Assembly: GCF_027587025.1 (NCBI RefSeq)
Contig: NZ_JAPPTI010000009.1
Coordinates: 62,001-126,000, forward strand
DNA: 64,000 bases
Reading direction: 5' to 3'
Source of the DNA: Vibrio sp. LaRot3
Lineage (GTDB): Bacteria; Pseudomonadota; Gammaproteobacteria; Enterobacterales; Vibrionaceae
Position 1 is the stretch's first letter. Every line of letters starts with the position of its first letter. Shown in pieces: positions 27,579-37,323 of this stretch. The notes below the pieces were generated by a model. It had not been told where the DNA came from, made no database searches, and saw only the letters and a program-made list of their open reading frames with translations. Made by a program: the position numbers and the translations under genes.

Positions 27579-28178
27579 ATGAGCAAAGGTCGCATCACAA
27601 GAGAAGCCATTTTGAGCACGGCGTTTGATTTAGCAAGCAAACACGGCTTAGAAAGTTTAACCATTGGCGAGTTAGCCAAGTGCTGTGGTATGTCAAAAAG
27701 CGGCTTGTTTGCGCATTTTAACTCGAAAGAGAACTTGCAGATTTCGGTGTTGGAATACGCCAACCTCACTTTTAGAGAACGGGTTATTGTCCCTGCGCGT
27801 GATCTCGGTGATGAAGATATCGAACATAAGTTAAAAGCACTTTTAGACAATTGGTTGGGGTGGAATCACTCTTTTCAAGGCAGTTGTATGTTTCTAGATG
27901 CTTGGAAAGAGACTGGCGGTTGCAGTTCACCACTGCAATCAGTATTGAAGCAGACCATCTCAATTTGGATTGATTATCTGACCATACAGATTGAAAAAGG
28001 TATCGATAATAAGCAATTTCGCCCTGATCTTGAAGCCAAACAAGCCAGTTTTGAACTGTATGGCCTTTATTTAAGTGCTCATCTGTTTTATTCCATTCAA
28101 GGGGAGTCGGTCAGCCAACAGCATTTTTGGCAAGGGGTAGAACGCTTATTGACGGATTGGCGAGTGGCAAGTCGATAA
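27579..28178 (+). CDS. TetR/AcrR-family transcriptional regulator
   Basis: A 199-residue TetR repressor. N-terminal HTH: REAILSTAFDLASKHGLESLTIGELAKCCGMSKSGLFAHFNSKENL spans about residues 7-52; the C-terminal ligand domain includes the FLDAWKETGG region typical of one TetR subfamily with an active-site-like pocket. It precedes an alpha/beta hydrolase gene on the same strand and is separated divergently from the acyltransferase gene, so either may be a target. Confidence 0.88.
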   Translation: MSKGRITREAILSTAFDLASKHGLESLTIGELAKCCGMSKSGLFAHFNSKENLQISVLEYANLTFRERVIVPARDLGDEDIEHKLKALLDNWLGWNHSFQGSCMFLDAWKETGGCSSPLQSVLKQTISIWIDYLTIQIEKGIDNKQFRPDLEAKQASFELYGLYLSAHLFYSIQGESVSQQHFWQGVERLLTDWRVASR

Positions 28179-28278
28179 ACTCGCGAGTAAGAATCGTAGC
28201 GGTTGATTGTATCAATCGCTTAATTTTTCTCTTTAAAAAGCACGACCGTTCGCTTTTTAAAGAATTAAGGACAGCACC

Positions 28279-29133
28279 ATGAGTGAGAAAATTTACTTTA
28301 ATACCTCGAACAAGTTCAGCGTAAAGCGTAGTTTGGTAGGGCTCAGCACACGGCTACATCATGTTTTAGCACCAAACCATGCAAAACAAACCGCACGTAA
28401 ATTGCTGCTAACACCTGCCCGTACTCAGCCAAAAAACGCAGAACCTCAAGGCTTAGTCAAAGGTGAAGTGACCTCAAATGAAGGGGTACTAACTACTTAT
28501 CAGCTGGGCAGTGGACCAGTATGGGTGCTGACTCATGGTTGGTCTGGCACGGCCAGTCAGTACTTTCCTTTAATGGAGCATATTGCCAGTCAGGGTTATA
28601 CCGCATTAGCTTACGATCACCCAGCACACGGGACTAGCGAAGGTGTTTATGGGCACATTCCAGCGTTCGTTAGTGGGCTAGAGGCGATTTTAGATAGCGT
28701 TGATGACGTAGCGGGATTGGTGGGTCACAGTATGGGTACAGCTTCAGCGATTGAATGCCACCATATTAAACTGGTGGATAAGCCATTATTGTTGATTGCA
28801 CCTGTATTGGATTATTTGGATAACTTATTTGGGAGTGTGGCGCGCTCGGGTTACTCGATGCGCTTGTTTAATGCGGTTGTGGCGGAAGTAGAGGAGCAAT
28901 ATCGCTATCCGATTCAGTCTATTGATCCTTATAGCAAGCTGAAGCTTCGACAAGGGAAAACCATCATAGTGCATGATGAGAACGATCGCTTTACTAAGTT
29001 TGATGTCTCTCAGCGTGCAGCCAATGAGATGGAAAACGTACAGTTAGTACCAACGACCGGGCAGGGACATGGCCGCGTAATGAAGTGCCAGCAGGTAATG
29101 GATAGCTTTGATAGTTTGATTAATAAAGAATAG
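28279..29133 (+). CDS. Alpha/beta hydrolase
   Basis: A 284-residue serine hydrolase. The nucleophile elbow GLVGHSMGTA (Ser near residue 156), the oxyanion segment VLTHGWSG, an aspartate in HDENDRFTKFD and a histidine in GQGHGRVM complete a catalytic triad. Substrate is unknown, probably an ester. An AAGGA site precedes the ATG. It follows a TetR gene by 100 bp, a frequent pairing where the repressor senses the hydrolase's substrate. Confidence 0.85.
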   Translation: MSEKIYFNTSNKFSVKRSLVGLSTRLHHVLAPNHAKQTARKLLLTPARTQPKNAEPQGLVKGEVTSNEGVLTTYQLGSGPVWVLTHGWSGTASQYFPLMEHIASQGYTALAYDHPAHGTSEGVYGHIPAFVSGLEAILDSVDDVAGLVGHSMGTASAIECHHIKLVDKPLLLIAPVLDYLDNLFGSVARSGYSMRLFNAVVAEVEEQYRYPIQSIDPYSKLKLRQGKTIIVHDENDRFTKFDVSQRAANEMENVQLVPTTGQGHGRVMKCQQVMDSFDSLINKE

Positions 29134-29274
29134 TAAATAGTTACTCAAATCAAGCGATTAACATTTATAACCATATTATTGATGTGGTTAACAAATTCGC
29201 AAAGTAAAATATTTCCTTAGAGGGTTATGTGGGATCATTTGAAGTGCCACAAGGCCCTCATAAGGAAAATAATA

Positions 29275-30663
29275 ATGAATAGAAATGATAGTGTTCCATT
29301 ACCCAGCAATACACGTGAGTGGTTAATAAACCGAAACAGCCTAATTATCCTCGCCGATATCGCTTTATTTGCGACCCTCTATTTTACTCTACCGTTTGAA
29401 CCACAAGTTGTACTTGGCATAAGCATGCTCACTTTTGTCGCGATCTTGTGGTTAACAGAAGCGCTGCACGTTACTGTTACCGCTATTCTCGTACCCATAA
29501 TGGCGGTGCTGTTTGGTGTGTTTAATACTCAAACTGCGCTCAATAATTTCGCTAATTCAATTATCTTTCTGTTCTTAGGTGGCTTTGCGCTTGCGGCCGC
29601 AATGCATCGTCAAGGTTTAGATAAAGTCATCGCTGACAAAGTGCTTATTTTAGCGAAAGGTAAAATGAGTGTGGCGGTATTCATGTTGTTTGGTGTCACG
29701 GCATTACTGTCGATGTGGATCAGTAATACTGCGACCACGGCCATGATGTTGCCATTAGTGCTTGGTGTGCTCAGCAAAGTGAACTCTGAAAGTGGTCATA
29801 AAACCTACGTCTTTGTTTTGTTAGGTATCGCCTACAGTGCAAGTATTGGTGGTATTGCCACGATTGTGGGTAGCCCTCCGAACGCGATTGCCGCAGCCGA
29901 AGTGGGTTTAACCTTTACGGATTGGATGAAGTTTGGTGTACCAACCGCCGTGATATTACTTCCTCTTGCGCTGCTGATTCTATACGTCATTTTAAAGCCT
30001 CAACTGCAAGGTGAGTTCGAGCTTAATTATGAGCCAGTAAACTGGGACAAAGGTAAGGTTGTCACTTTAGGTATTTTTGCCGCGACGGTCTTACTGTGGA
30101 TTTTCAGTAAACCGATTAATGCCATGATTGGTGGTTACGCCAAGTTTGATACCATCGTGGCGCTAAGCGCCATTGTGGCGGTAAATTTTGCCCGAGTCGT
30201 GCACTGGAAAGACATCGAAAAAACCGCGGATTGGGGGGTATTACTGCTATTTGGTGGTGGTATTTGTTTGAGTAACGTCTTGAAAGCCACTGGGACAAGT
30301 GTGTTCTTAGCCAATGGTTTAACCGAGCTTATCGCCCACCTTGGCTTTTTCTTTATCGTTGTGGTGATAGCCATCTTTGTGGTGTTTTTAACTGAGTTTG
30401 CCAGTAACACGGCCAGTGCCGCTTTGCTCATTCCAGTGTTCGCGAGCGTGGCGGAAGCTTTTGGTATGTCACCAGTTATTTTATCCGTGTTGATTGCCGT
30501 ATCTGCGTCGTGCGCTTTCATGCTGCCTGTCGCGACACCACCAAACGCGATTGTGTTTGGTTCTGGGCACATCCAGCAAAGTGAGATGATGCGTGTAGGG
30601 ATATTGCTTAATATTGCTTGTATTGGCGCGCTTACCGCAATAGCGATGTTGTTCTGGCTATAG
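29275..30663 (+). CDS. DASS-family Na+/dicarboxylate symporter, VcINDY orthologue
   Basis: A 462-residue symporter of the SLC13/DASS family. It is nearly co-linear with the structurally solved V. cholerae transporter VcINDY, which co-transports Na+ with succinate and related C4-dicarboxylates. Both SNT motifs ([20 protein letters not shown]) and both neighbouring PPN loops ([17 protein letters not shown]) are intact. The frame opens 16 codons earlier; ATG 29275 follows AAGGAAAATAATA and gives the same length as VcINDY. Single gene closed by a strong terminator. Confidence 0.95.
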   Translation: MNRNDSVPLPSNTREWLINRNSLIILADIALFATLYFTLPFEPQVVLGISMLTFVAILWLTEALHVTVTAILVPIMAVLFGVFNTQTALNNFANSIIFLFLGGFALAAAMHRQGLDKVIADKVLILAKGKMSVAVFMLFGVTALLSMWISNTATTAMMLPLVLGVLSKVNSESGHKTYVFVLLGIAYSASIGGIATIVGSPPNAIAAAEVGLTFTDWMKFGVPTAVILLPLALLILYVILKPQLQGEFELNYEPVNWDKGKVVTLGIFAATVLLWIFSKPINAMIGGYAKFDTIVALSAIVAVNFARVVHWKDIEKTADWGVLLLFGGGICLSNVLKATGTSVFLANGLTELIAHLGFFFIVVVIAIFVVFLTEFASNTASAALLIPVFASVAEAFGMSPVILSVLIAVSASCAFMLPVATPPNAIVFGSGHIQQSEMMRVGILLNIACIGALTAIAMLFWL

Positions 30664-30687
30664 CGCTAAGTGACTCATCACAAATTA

Positions 30688-30721
30688 AACGGCTTTAGTG
30701 ATTTGCTAAAGCCGTTTTTTA
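30688..30721 (+). terminator. Terminator after the INDY transporter gene
   Basis: Perfect 11-bp stem aacggctttag/ctaaagccgtt with a 7-nt loop and a T run. Confidence 0.9.
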
Positions 30722-30844
30722 TTCACGAGTGAGTCGTCAATGTATGAGTGGCTCAAAGGCTATAAGCCGTGCACATAAGCCCCTGTTTATTTATTGCGGC
30801 TATCGTTACAATGCGCACAGAATAGAACATGGTTGAGAAAGTTG

Positions 30845-31303
30845 ATGAAAATTTGGGTAGATGCGGACGCGTGTCCGGTCGTGGTTCGTGATATTTTATT
30901 TCGAGCAGCACAGAGAACAGGCGTAGAAGTGACCTTGGTAGCGAATCAATTTATTCGGACGCCCGCTGCGCCGAATGTCACTATGATGCAAGTGCAGGCC
31001 GGCTTTGACGTGGCCGATAATGAGATTGTAAAGCGCGTTGAACAAGGGGATATGGTGATCACCAGTGACATTCCTCTCGCGGACGAAGTGATCACCAAAG
31101 GTGGTCATGCACTTAGTTCGCGTGGTGAGTTGTTTACCAAAGAGAACATCAAATCTCGCCTAAACATTCGCGACTTCATGGAAACCATGCGTAGCAGTGG
31201 TATCCAAACGGGTGGCCCTGCACCACTGAGTCAAAGCGATCGACAGCAGTTTGCCAATCAGCTAGATAAATGGCTGGTTCAGTGGCAACGAGCTCAAAAA
31301 TAA
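30845..31303 (+). CDS. yaiI: YaiI/YqxD (UPF0178, DUF188) family protein
   Basis: A 152-residue protein of the UPF0178 family, close to E. coli YaiI in length and sequence: [33 protein letters not shown] and [17 protein letters not shown] block. The conserved acidic residues suggest a PIN-like nuclease fold, but the activity is not established. ATG 30845 is chosen over the upstream frame start because it begins the conserved domain. Confidence 0.9.
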   Translation: MKIWVDADACPVVVRDILFRAAQRTGVEVTLVANQFIRTPAAPNVTMMQVQAGFDVADNEIVKRVEQGDMVITSDIPLADEVITKGGHALSSRGELFTKENIKSRLNIRDFMETMRSSGIQTGGPAPLSQSDRQQFANQLDKWLVQWQRAQK

Positions 31304-31396
31304 CTTTATGCATCTAAGTTCATTTTTGTAGCCAAGTTCAAATACTTACTCATTTTATCCAGTTAAGTTGTCTACTGAGTTCGCGAGGTAGACAAC

Positions 31397-31915
31397 ATGA
31401 GTTCCATTCCCACCACCAAACCCCAATTATTAGCCGCCATCAATCAAGCGTTTGATAAGCTGATGGCCGATTATCAGAGCATTCCTGATGCGATCAGCCG
31501 TGACATCGGCGTTGAAGGTAATATTAAAGGTACGCAAGTGTCGGTTGCCGATACGGTGGCATACTTGATTGGGTGGGGACAGCTTGTCTTAAAATGGCAT
31601 GATCGAGAAGCGCAAGGGCTAGAAATCGATTTTCCTGAAACGGGTTATAAATGGAATCAACTCGGTTCGTTGGCCGAGCACTTTCACCGTCAATACTCCG
31701 ATTGGGCGTATAGCGACTTGCTGTATGAGTTTGAATGTACCACTCAAGCTCTGCTCGATCTCATTGAAAGTAAAACCGAACATCAGCTTTATCATCAACC
31801 TTGGTACCAGCAATGGACCATGGGACGTATGATTCAATTCAATACATCTTCTCCAATGAAAAATGTCCGTACCAAAGTGCGCCGATTTAAGCGGCAGTGC
31901 CTCACCAAGCAATAG
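31397..31915 (+). CDS. ClbS/DfsB-family four-helix bundle protein
   Basis: A 172-residue protein of the ClbS/DfsB (DUF1706) family, opening with PTTKPQLLAAINQAFDKL and carrying VADTVAYLIGWGQLVLKW and the C-terminal WTMGRMIQFNTSSPMKN motif. ClbS of the colibactin locus is a cyclopropane hydrolase giving self-protection; most relatives are uncharacterised and widespread outside toxin loci. Nothing nearby looks like a genotoxin pathway, so a general protective role is only a guess. Confidence 0.82.
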   Translation: MSSIPTTKPQLLAAINQAFDKLMADYQSIPDAISRDIGVEGNIKGTQVSVADTVAYLIGWGQLVLKWHDREAQGLEIDFPETGYKWNQLGSLAEHFHRQYSDWAYSDLLYEFECTTQALLDLIESKTEHQLYHQPWYQQWTMGRMIQFNTSSPMKNVRTKVRRFKRQCLTKQ

Positions 31916-32160
31916 TCCTTATCGTTGAACTCTCTGATTACTTTATAAATTCATGTCGTTTTTAGTGATTTTTCTCACTAATTAGACGTAATTGTCTGAT
32001 TCGAGGGTGTTTTATTCTATATCTGTTGTATGTTAGGTGAACAGATAGCAATCGTATCTGATTGATATGGTTTAAAAAACGAAAATAAAAACAGCACCAG
32101 TCTGGAAAAGCAATGTGGTGATTTCGAACTACAACACGGTTGTATTCCAAGGAGAGAAAA

Positions 32161-32787
32161 GTGGAAAACAAGTGGGAAGAATTTGCCAAAAATTTTGAAG
32201 CCAGCAATAACTATGTTGTTGGTATTAAAGACATTAATCGAGTTAAACAGCGATTAAAGAAACACACCGATGTCGGTGCTCTGTTAGAGCTTGGCTGCGG
32301 CAACGGTACTTATACCGAGTGTTTTGTTGAACAAGCAGAACGTATTGTGGCGACTGATGTGTCTCAGCCAATGATTGAAGTGAGTAAGATCCGCTTTGAG
32401 AATGAGCTGAAAGTGGTTGTGGAACAAGCGGATTGCTTTGCTCTACGCTATGAAGACAACAGCTTTGACACTGTGTTTATGGCCAATCTGCTTCATGTTA
32501 TTCCTAACCCTGTCAGCGCGTTAGAAGAGTGCTTACGTGTGTTAAAGCCGGGAGGTCGGCTGATTGGTGTCAGCTTCACTTTGCATAATATGAATTGCTT
32601 TAACAAGCTGCGCCTTAAGTATCGATATTGGCGTAAGTATGGCTTAAAGAATAATAACTCGATTGTGCTGACGCCTGTGTTAGCCCATGAGTTAGCGGCG
32701 ACCGCAGGTTTTCAAGATGTGAGCACTGAGATGCTCGGCAAGCGAGTAAAAGCGGTGTACTTTACGGCGTTTAAGTTAGATGAATAA
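32161..32787 (+). CDS. Class I SAM-dependent methyltransferase (first of two)
   Basis: A 208-residue Rossmann methyltransferase. Motif I ALLELGCGNGTYTE at about residues 43-56, then VATDVSQPMIEVS, the FDTVFMANLLHVI motif and LKPGGRLIGVS. A GTG start at 32161 is chosen because AAGGAG lies 6 nt upstream; the open frame from 32140 would start at TTG inside that ribosome site. The acceptor is unknown. A second, different methyltransferase gene begins 22 bp downstream. Confidence 0.85.
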   Translation: MENKWEEFAKNFEASNNYVVGIKDINRVKQRLKKHTDVGALLELGCGNGTYTECFVEQAERIVATDVSQPMIEVSKIRFENELKVVVEQADCFALRYEDNSFDTVFMANLLHVIPNPVSALEECLRVLKPGGRLIGVSFTLHNMNCFNKLRLKYRYWRKYGLKNNNSIVLTPVLAHELAATAGFQDVSTEMLGKRVKAVYFTAFKLDE

Positions 32788-32809
32788 ATTAAGTGAGTAA
32801 TAAACAAAG

Positions 32810-33538
32810 ATGAGTGATGTCTACGATCGCGAGATCTCTTTGCATTATGCGGCTTATCGTCCGCCCATTCATGACATGATCATAGAGCAATACCTTGCTC
32901 AGTTGCCTCAGTTTAGTTTTGGTCTGGATATTGGTTGTGGTGCAGGGGCATCCTCCCATGCTATCGCACCTATTTGCCAGCACGTGGTTGGTATTGATCC
33001 AAGTGAAGCAATGATCGACCAAGCGAAAGCGGCTGATAACATTCGTTATATAGTAGGAACCGGTAATAGCACTTCTTTACCAGATAGCAGGGTTGATCTC
33101 GTGACATTTGCTGGCTCATTGCCATATGCAAAGTCATCTGCGTTGATTGAGGAATTGCGTCGCGTATGCCGCCCCAATGCGAGGGTCGTGGTGTACGACT
33201 TTGAAGTGCAATATCAAGCGTGGCTAAGGTTGCTTGAGGTGGAAGTTGAGCCTCGGTCATCTAACTATGATCATGGGATCAACTTTGACGATTGTGGAGA
33301 GTTTTCCGCAATCGAATGTAAAAAAGAGCGCTTGCTTTTGCCTGTTGAGGCTACTCAGCTAGCACACTTGCTATGCTCATCTCAAAAGCGGTATGTAGCG
33401 CTTCAGCAGCGATTTGGTATCGAGAATGGGTTTGAGTTGCTGGTGGAAGCGATCGAATCACTGTGCGCTCAGCGTGGTTCATCTCTTTCTTTAGAGATTG
33501 ATTGTTACTACTCGGCTTATCACATCAAAGTGGATTAG
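32810..33538 (+). CDS. Class I SAM-dependent methyltransferase (second of two)
   Basis: A 242-residue methyltransferase of the UbiE/type-11 kind: N-terminal YDREISLHYAAYRPPIHDMI, motif I GLDIGCGAGASSHAI at about residues 40-53, VVGIDPSEAMIDQA, and a LRRVCRPNARVVVYDFE strand. It is not a close copy of its neighbour, so the pair is not a recent duplication. Short spacing (22 bp) implies co-transcription. Substrate unknown. Confidence 0.85.
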   Translation: MSDVYDREISLHYAAYRPPIHDMIIEQYLAQLPQFSFGLDIGCGAGASSHAIAPICQHVVGIDPSEAMIDQAKAADNIRYIVGTGNSTSLPDSRVDLVTFAGSLPYAKSSALIEELRRVCRPNARVVVYDFEVQYQAWLRLLEVEVEPRSSNYDHGINFDDCGEFSAIECKKERLLLPVEATQLAHLLCSSQKRYVALQQRFGIENGFELLVEAIESLCAQRGSSLSLEIDCYYSAYHIKVD

Positions 33539-33539
33539 T

Positions 33540-34118
33540 TTAGCGCAATCCAAGTAAGTAGTAGCAGCCTAACTCATGGTCTTCTACTTGCCATACCATA
33601 GGGAAAAACGCGGTATCTTTTAGCAATGGGCGAATAGAGTCTGACGTGCTTTTAATATCCTCAACTTGTAAGCGCCCAAAAAGAATGGCGATGAGGTTGT
33701 CGACCGGCTTGAACTGTTCGACCTCTTTGAGGCTATCCGTGATAAAAAACTGGGAAGAATATCCGATGAAACTGCGTACATCGGCCACATCGAAGTTGTT
33801 ATGAGGTTCAAGGCAAGCTTTTGCCAGACGTTGGTAAAACTGTAAGCATTTCGCTTTGTCATCATCTTGTAGGTAGAGCAAGTTGTACTCTTCACTAATA
33901 GTATTAACAAAAGGCAATTGGCTTGCCTTCGGTGACCAGACTAACAGTAGATCGGGCTGAGTTTCATCAAGCCATTTTGGCGTAATATCTGACCAAGTAA
34001 GCCAGTGCTTACTATCGATACTGAGGTAGCCTGGCAGGGCTGAATCTTGATCATCCAATACGATATATAGACGAACAGGGTCGGGTTCGAAAGTGGGTTC
34101 AACAGTAGATTCAAACAT
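33540..34118 (-). CDS. Uncharacterised acidic protein
   Basis: A 192-residue protein I do not recognise. No signal peptide or membrane helix. It is acidic and aromatic-rich, with motifs LYIVLDDQDSALPGYLSID and LLLVWSPKASQLPFVN and a C-terminal FPMVWQVEDHELGCYYLLG. The strand/helix alternation suggests a compact alpha/beta domain. ATG 34118 has an AAGGAAC ribosome site; the frame runs 16 codons further upstream without support. It lies 102 bp downstream of nothing co-directional except the LRR lipoprotein gene's opposite end, and converges with the methyltransferase gene with a 1-bp gap. Confidence 0.65.
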   Translation of the reverse strand: MFESTVEPTFEPDPVRLYIVLDDQDSALPGYLSIDSKHWLTWSDITPKWLDETQPDLLLVWSPKASQLPFVNTISEEYNLLYLQDDDKAKCLQFYQRLAKACLEPHNNFDVADVRSFIGYSSQFFITDSLKEVEQFKPVDNLIAILFGRLQVEDIKSTSDSIRPLLKDTAFFPMVWQVEDHELGCYYLLGLR

Positions 34119-34220
34119 AATGGCGGTTCCTTGTTTGTGGTGTAACTCCGTGTCCCATAAACTCATGCTTTAAGTTTTTTCTACCTCAAAGCATGAGTAA
34201 TGACAATTTAAATCAATGGG

Positions 34221-35969
34221 TTACTTTTGCAGGCACGACCCGACTTGTTCGGGAGCGAGGTTCGACTTAGGTATGTAATGCGTGCCTAGGCACACTGCAA
34301 AGTGGCTGAAGAACTCGCGAAGACCGTCACCCGAAATTTTCCCTTCTTGCTTTAATTGCTCAACCGATGAGCTTGCGATTGCGCGGCAGCGCTCTTTGTA
34401 CGGCGCGAGTTTCGCCTCACATTGCTGTGCATTCGAAAACTCAAAGCAAGTTTGGAATTTATCCTCTTTACACAAGAATTTATCGGCATTAATGACGAGT
34501 TCTTGCAGCTTTACTGCTTGTGTCATTTGGGCAATCTCTTCAGGGTCATCAAGGTTTGACACTTGGAAGGATTTGCGCGCGACGACCGAATCACGATACA
34601 ACAGTTCCAGCGTCCATTTCCCTGATACAATTTCGTTTTCTGCACCGAAATACCACATAGCAAGGTTTTGATTGTGCTTAAACATGGTGTCTGTCCATGA
34701 AGAAACCCTTGAACTTTGACCCGTGTTTGGATCGGTGATTTCTGGGTGAGTCATGCGTACAGTAATAGGGAATTGCTGTTGATTCGCTAAGTTTGCCGGT
34801 ACATTACCGCTTGCATCTTTCGGTAGAGTAACGGAATAGCGGAATCCCATAAAATCGCCAACTTTTGGGAAAACGAACTGGCTCGGAGTCACGTTGTACT
34901 CATTGCCTTCCTTCTTAATTAGGCCGCCTTCTGTCACGCTGACACGTGGTGCAAATTGATTGCTGATGTCTTTGCTTTTTTTCCCTTCCATTGCGGCCTT
35001 TAGGCCATTTCCGGCTGGTGTTCCTTCAATCGATAGCAGTTTGAATTGTTCTAGGCTATCAACGGTCAGCGTGTGCAGTGGGTTGTTGAACGCGGTCAGC
35101 TTTTCGACTTTAGTATTTTCCGTTAAGTCTAAAACACTCAATTGGTTGTTGTTGAGCTCAACTTTGGTGAGAACCAGATTGTCACTGAGATCTATTTGGC
35201 TGAGCTGATTGTAGTCGGCTTTGAGCTCACGAAGCCTAGGTTGATGATTCAGCTCTAAATTGTGCAATTGGTTATTACGCACATTTAGTATTTGAACGTC
35301 GGGGTTACGGCTAAGATCGAGTTGGCCTAACTGGTTAGAAGATAGATACAGATAACCCAGTTTAGGGTTATTTGATAAATCAATGCTGGTCAGTTTGCCC
35401 GATGTGAGGTTGAGGTGAGTTAAATTAGGGTTTTGGCTTAGGTCAATACTAGTCAGTTCGTGTCTGCTCAAGCCAAGATCACGTAAGTCTGTTTGGTGAG
35501 ATACATCGATATGACTAATCGGCATTTTGTAAGCGTAGAGGCTAATCAGCTCTGGGTTATGGCTTACATCAATGTCCGTTAAGTCATTGTTGGTGACGTT
35601 GAGATATTTCAATTTCGGGTTGTCCGACACATCGATTTGCGAAAGCTTATTGTCACCCAAGATCAGTCGAATCAGTTCAGGGTTGTTTGAGGTATCGATG
35701 TGCGTAATGTCGTTTTTCAACAGCACCAAATGAGCCAAATTAGGGAAATATTGGATTTCATCGACAGACGCGATGTTGGCTTCATTACACTCGAGCTTGG
35801 TAATGTTTTCTAAAGAAGATTCGTTGTATTGGTAGACGCATTGTGCAAAGTTGAGATCTTGGAATTCAATTTCATCTACGCTTTTCGGTTGAGTTAGCGT
35901 AGTCGCACAACCGGATAGAGTCGCAAGCGTTATCGCTGCGGCTAACTTGTTAAAGTTTGACGACAACAT
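34221..35969 (-). CDS. Leucine-rich-repeat lipoprotein
   Basis: A 582-residue exported lipoprotein. A signal peptide ends in the lipobox LSGC (Cys21), so it should be membrane-anchored; Ala-Thr after the cysteine favours the outer membrane. About eleven 21-residue leucine-rich repeats follow (roughly 75-305) with a consensus of L-x-x-L-x-L-x-x-N-x-L-x-x-I-D-L-S-x-N-P. The C-terminal half (about 330-490) looks beta-rich and resembles a DUF3859-type sandwich, ending in a Cys-containing helical tail. A ribosome site AAGGA precedes the ATG. LRR proteins are uncommon in vibrios; a binding or adhesion role is inference. Confidence 0.8.
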   Translation of the reverse strand: MLSSNFNKLAAAITLATLSGCATTLTQPKSVDEIEFQDLNFAQCVYQYNESSLENITKLECNEANIASVDEIQYFPNLAHLVLLKNDITHIDTSNNPELIRLILGDNKLSQIDVSDNPKLKYLNVTNNDLTDIDVSHNPELISLYAYKMPISHIDVSHQTDLRDLGLSRHELTSIDLSQNPNLTHLNLTSGKLTSIDLSNNPKLGYLYLSSNQLGQLDLSRNPDVQILNVRNNQLHNLELNHQPRLRELKADYNQLSQIDLSDNLVLTKVELNNNQLSVLDLTENTKVEKLTAFNNPLHTLTVDSLEQFKLLSIEGTPAGNGLKAAMEGKKSKDISNQFAPRVSVTEGGLIKKEGNEYNVTPSQFVFPKVGDFMGFRYSVTLPKDASGNVPANLANQQQFPITVRMTHPEITDPNTGQSSRVSSWTDTMFKHNQNLAMWYFGAENEIVSGKWTLELLYRDSVVARKSFQVSNLDDPEEIAQMTQAVKLQELVINADKFLCKEDKFQTCFEFSNAQQCEAKLAPYKERCRAIASSSVEQLKQEGKISGDGLREFFSHFAVCLGTHYIPKSNLAPEQVGSCLQK

Positions 35970-36209
35970 ACAGTCTATGTCCTTGTATATAATGCAAAAC
36001 GCGTTGTAAATCGCTGCTGTTTTTTAGACAGGGGATACTAGCACTGTATAGTGTTGCTTGATATGCAATTAATGTGACTGAGACTTGAACTTGAGCAGTA
36101 TGTAGTACTTTTGGGGGGTTCTAATCTTGAGCTTTGCGTTAGCTTCAATGATTTCCTTGGAGAAGTACGGGCTAATTTTAACCATAGAGTGACTTAGCCC
36201 GTGAAATAC

Positions 36210-36905
36210 TTAGTGTTGAGTTGCATGCACTAGATCGAGTTGAAGCTTAGGTTTGATTTCTAATAAATAGTCGGTGAGCGTGTAAATAAACAGTGCGACG
36301 CCGACCATCTCCAATACCTCTTCACAAGTAAAAAGTATCGTATAAACCAAACCTTGGTTACCGTACTGTTCGGCTTGCCAACCACCAAGCATCTCAAAGC
36401 CAAGCGCTCCACCGACAAATAATCCGCCCGAAAAAATGAACAACCACATGGTTTTTCGGGGTAGTTCGAGAAGGAACTTAGCATAGGCCGCGATAAAGCC
36501 AATCAAAGCAATACCATATGGGATCACCCAAGCGTAATAGAGTAGCCCAGTAGTTTCGTTCCCTGCTTTGACTTTCTTGCCTAGTTTTTCGTGAATTGAA
36601 GCCATTTCATCGATGGACAAAAATAGGAAAATGCAGGCGAGTACTGCCCATAGTATCCATGCGCGATTGGCAGAGCGATGAATACTGGCAATAAAGGCCA
36701 GCAACAAACTTGCACCAATTAATGCAACTGAAGAGTATAGGGTGGGAATATTGCGTTCTGCATTTAGGTAAAACAGATCCGCAATGCCATGAAGTTGCGG
36801 GAAATTTGCTTTGTAAAGTGCGCTGACGATATTCGCGAGTAGTAACAACGTGATGATGGAAAGAAGTGTAGTAAGGATTCTACGTGGGGTTACTTCAACA
36901 ACCAT
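36210..36905 (-). CDS. Uncharacterised polytopic membrane protein with conserved-looking acidic and His residues
   Basis: A 231-residue protein with about six to seven transmembrane helices. Notable polar residues lie at helix ends: SIDEMASIHEKLG after the third helix, GFEMLGGW, and FTCEEVLEMVG in the penultimate helix. Such Glu/His clusters in membranes can bind metal or carry protons, but I do not recognise the family. ATG 36905 is selected by an AGGAGA ribosome site; the longer frame adds an unconserved N-terminus. It stands alone with gaps of 240 and 418 bp on either side. Confidence 0.65.
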   Translation of the reverse strand: MVVEVTPRRILTTLLSIITLLLLANIVSALYKANFPQLHGIADLFYLNAERNIPTLYSSVALIGASLLLAFIASIHRSANRAWILWAVLACIFLFLSIDEMASIHEKLGKKVKAGNETTGLLYYAWVIPYGIALIGFIAAYAKFLLELPRKTMWLFIFSGGLFVGGALGFEMLGGWQAEQYGNQGLVYTILFTCEEVLEMVGVALFIYTLTDYLLEIKPKLQLDLVHATQH

Positions 36906-37323
36906 AGGATTGTCTCCTGATAATGACTTAGTGCTACATCCATACGTAAACAAAAGTTCACATAAAAATTGCCTTACCAATGAGAGACAAACTAAAGCGA
37001 GTTGAAAACTACCCCATCATATTGTGTTTTATTAAATTTTAGACAGGATAAAAACTGCGTTTTCGCCGTCAGTAGCCGTGTAATCACTGGATAACAGCGA
37101 CCCTAGCATAGGAAGATCCTCAAAAATGAAACACTTAATAATTTAGTCACTAAACTGACATCTATGCGAAATAAAGTACTGGGTGAGTCTCAAAACGGAG
37201 AATGTTGCAGCTTCGGCGCTCGATTACTTGGCCTAACTGCAACTAATGTTTGAGTTAATAACCTCACAGTGAAAATTCTTCTCTAATGAGTTAGTTACAT
37301 GCAGTGAGTGATATTGGTTCACG
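36906..37323. other. 418-bp intergenic region without a supported gene
   Basis: AT-rich sequence holding the promoter of the membrane protein gene and the 3' flank of the SnoaL-like gene. A palindrome TTAGT-C-ACTAA (within 37131-37155) may be a protein-binding site. A short 29-codon frame begins near 37163 but has no ribosome site. No RNA gene recognised. Confidence 0.45.

Noticed and set aside
30135..30572. 145-codon minus-strand frame inside the INDY transporter gene
   Set aside because: Fully antisense to a conserved transporter and Ala/Thr/Lys-rich without domain features.
34282..34671. 129-codon plus-strand frame inside the LRR lipoprotein gene
   Set aside because: Antisense, Ser/Cys/Arg-rich and lacking any start context.
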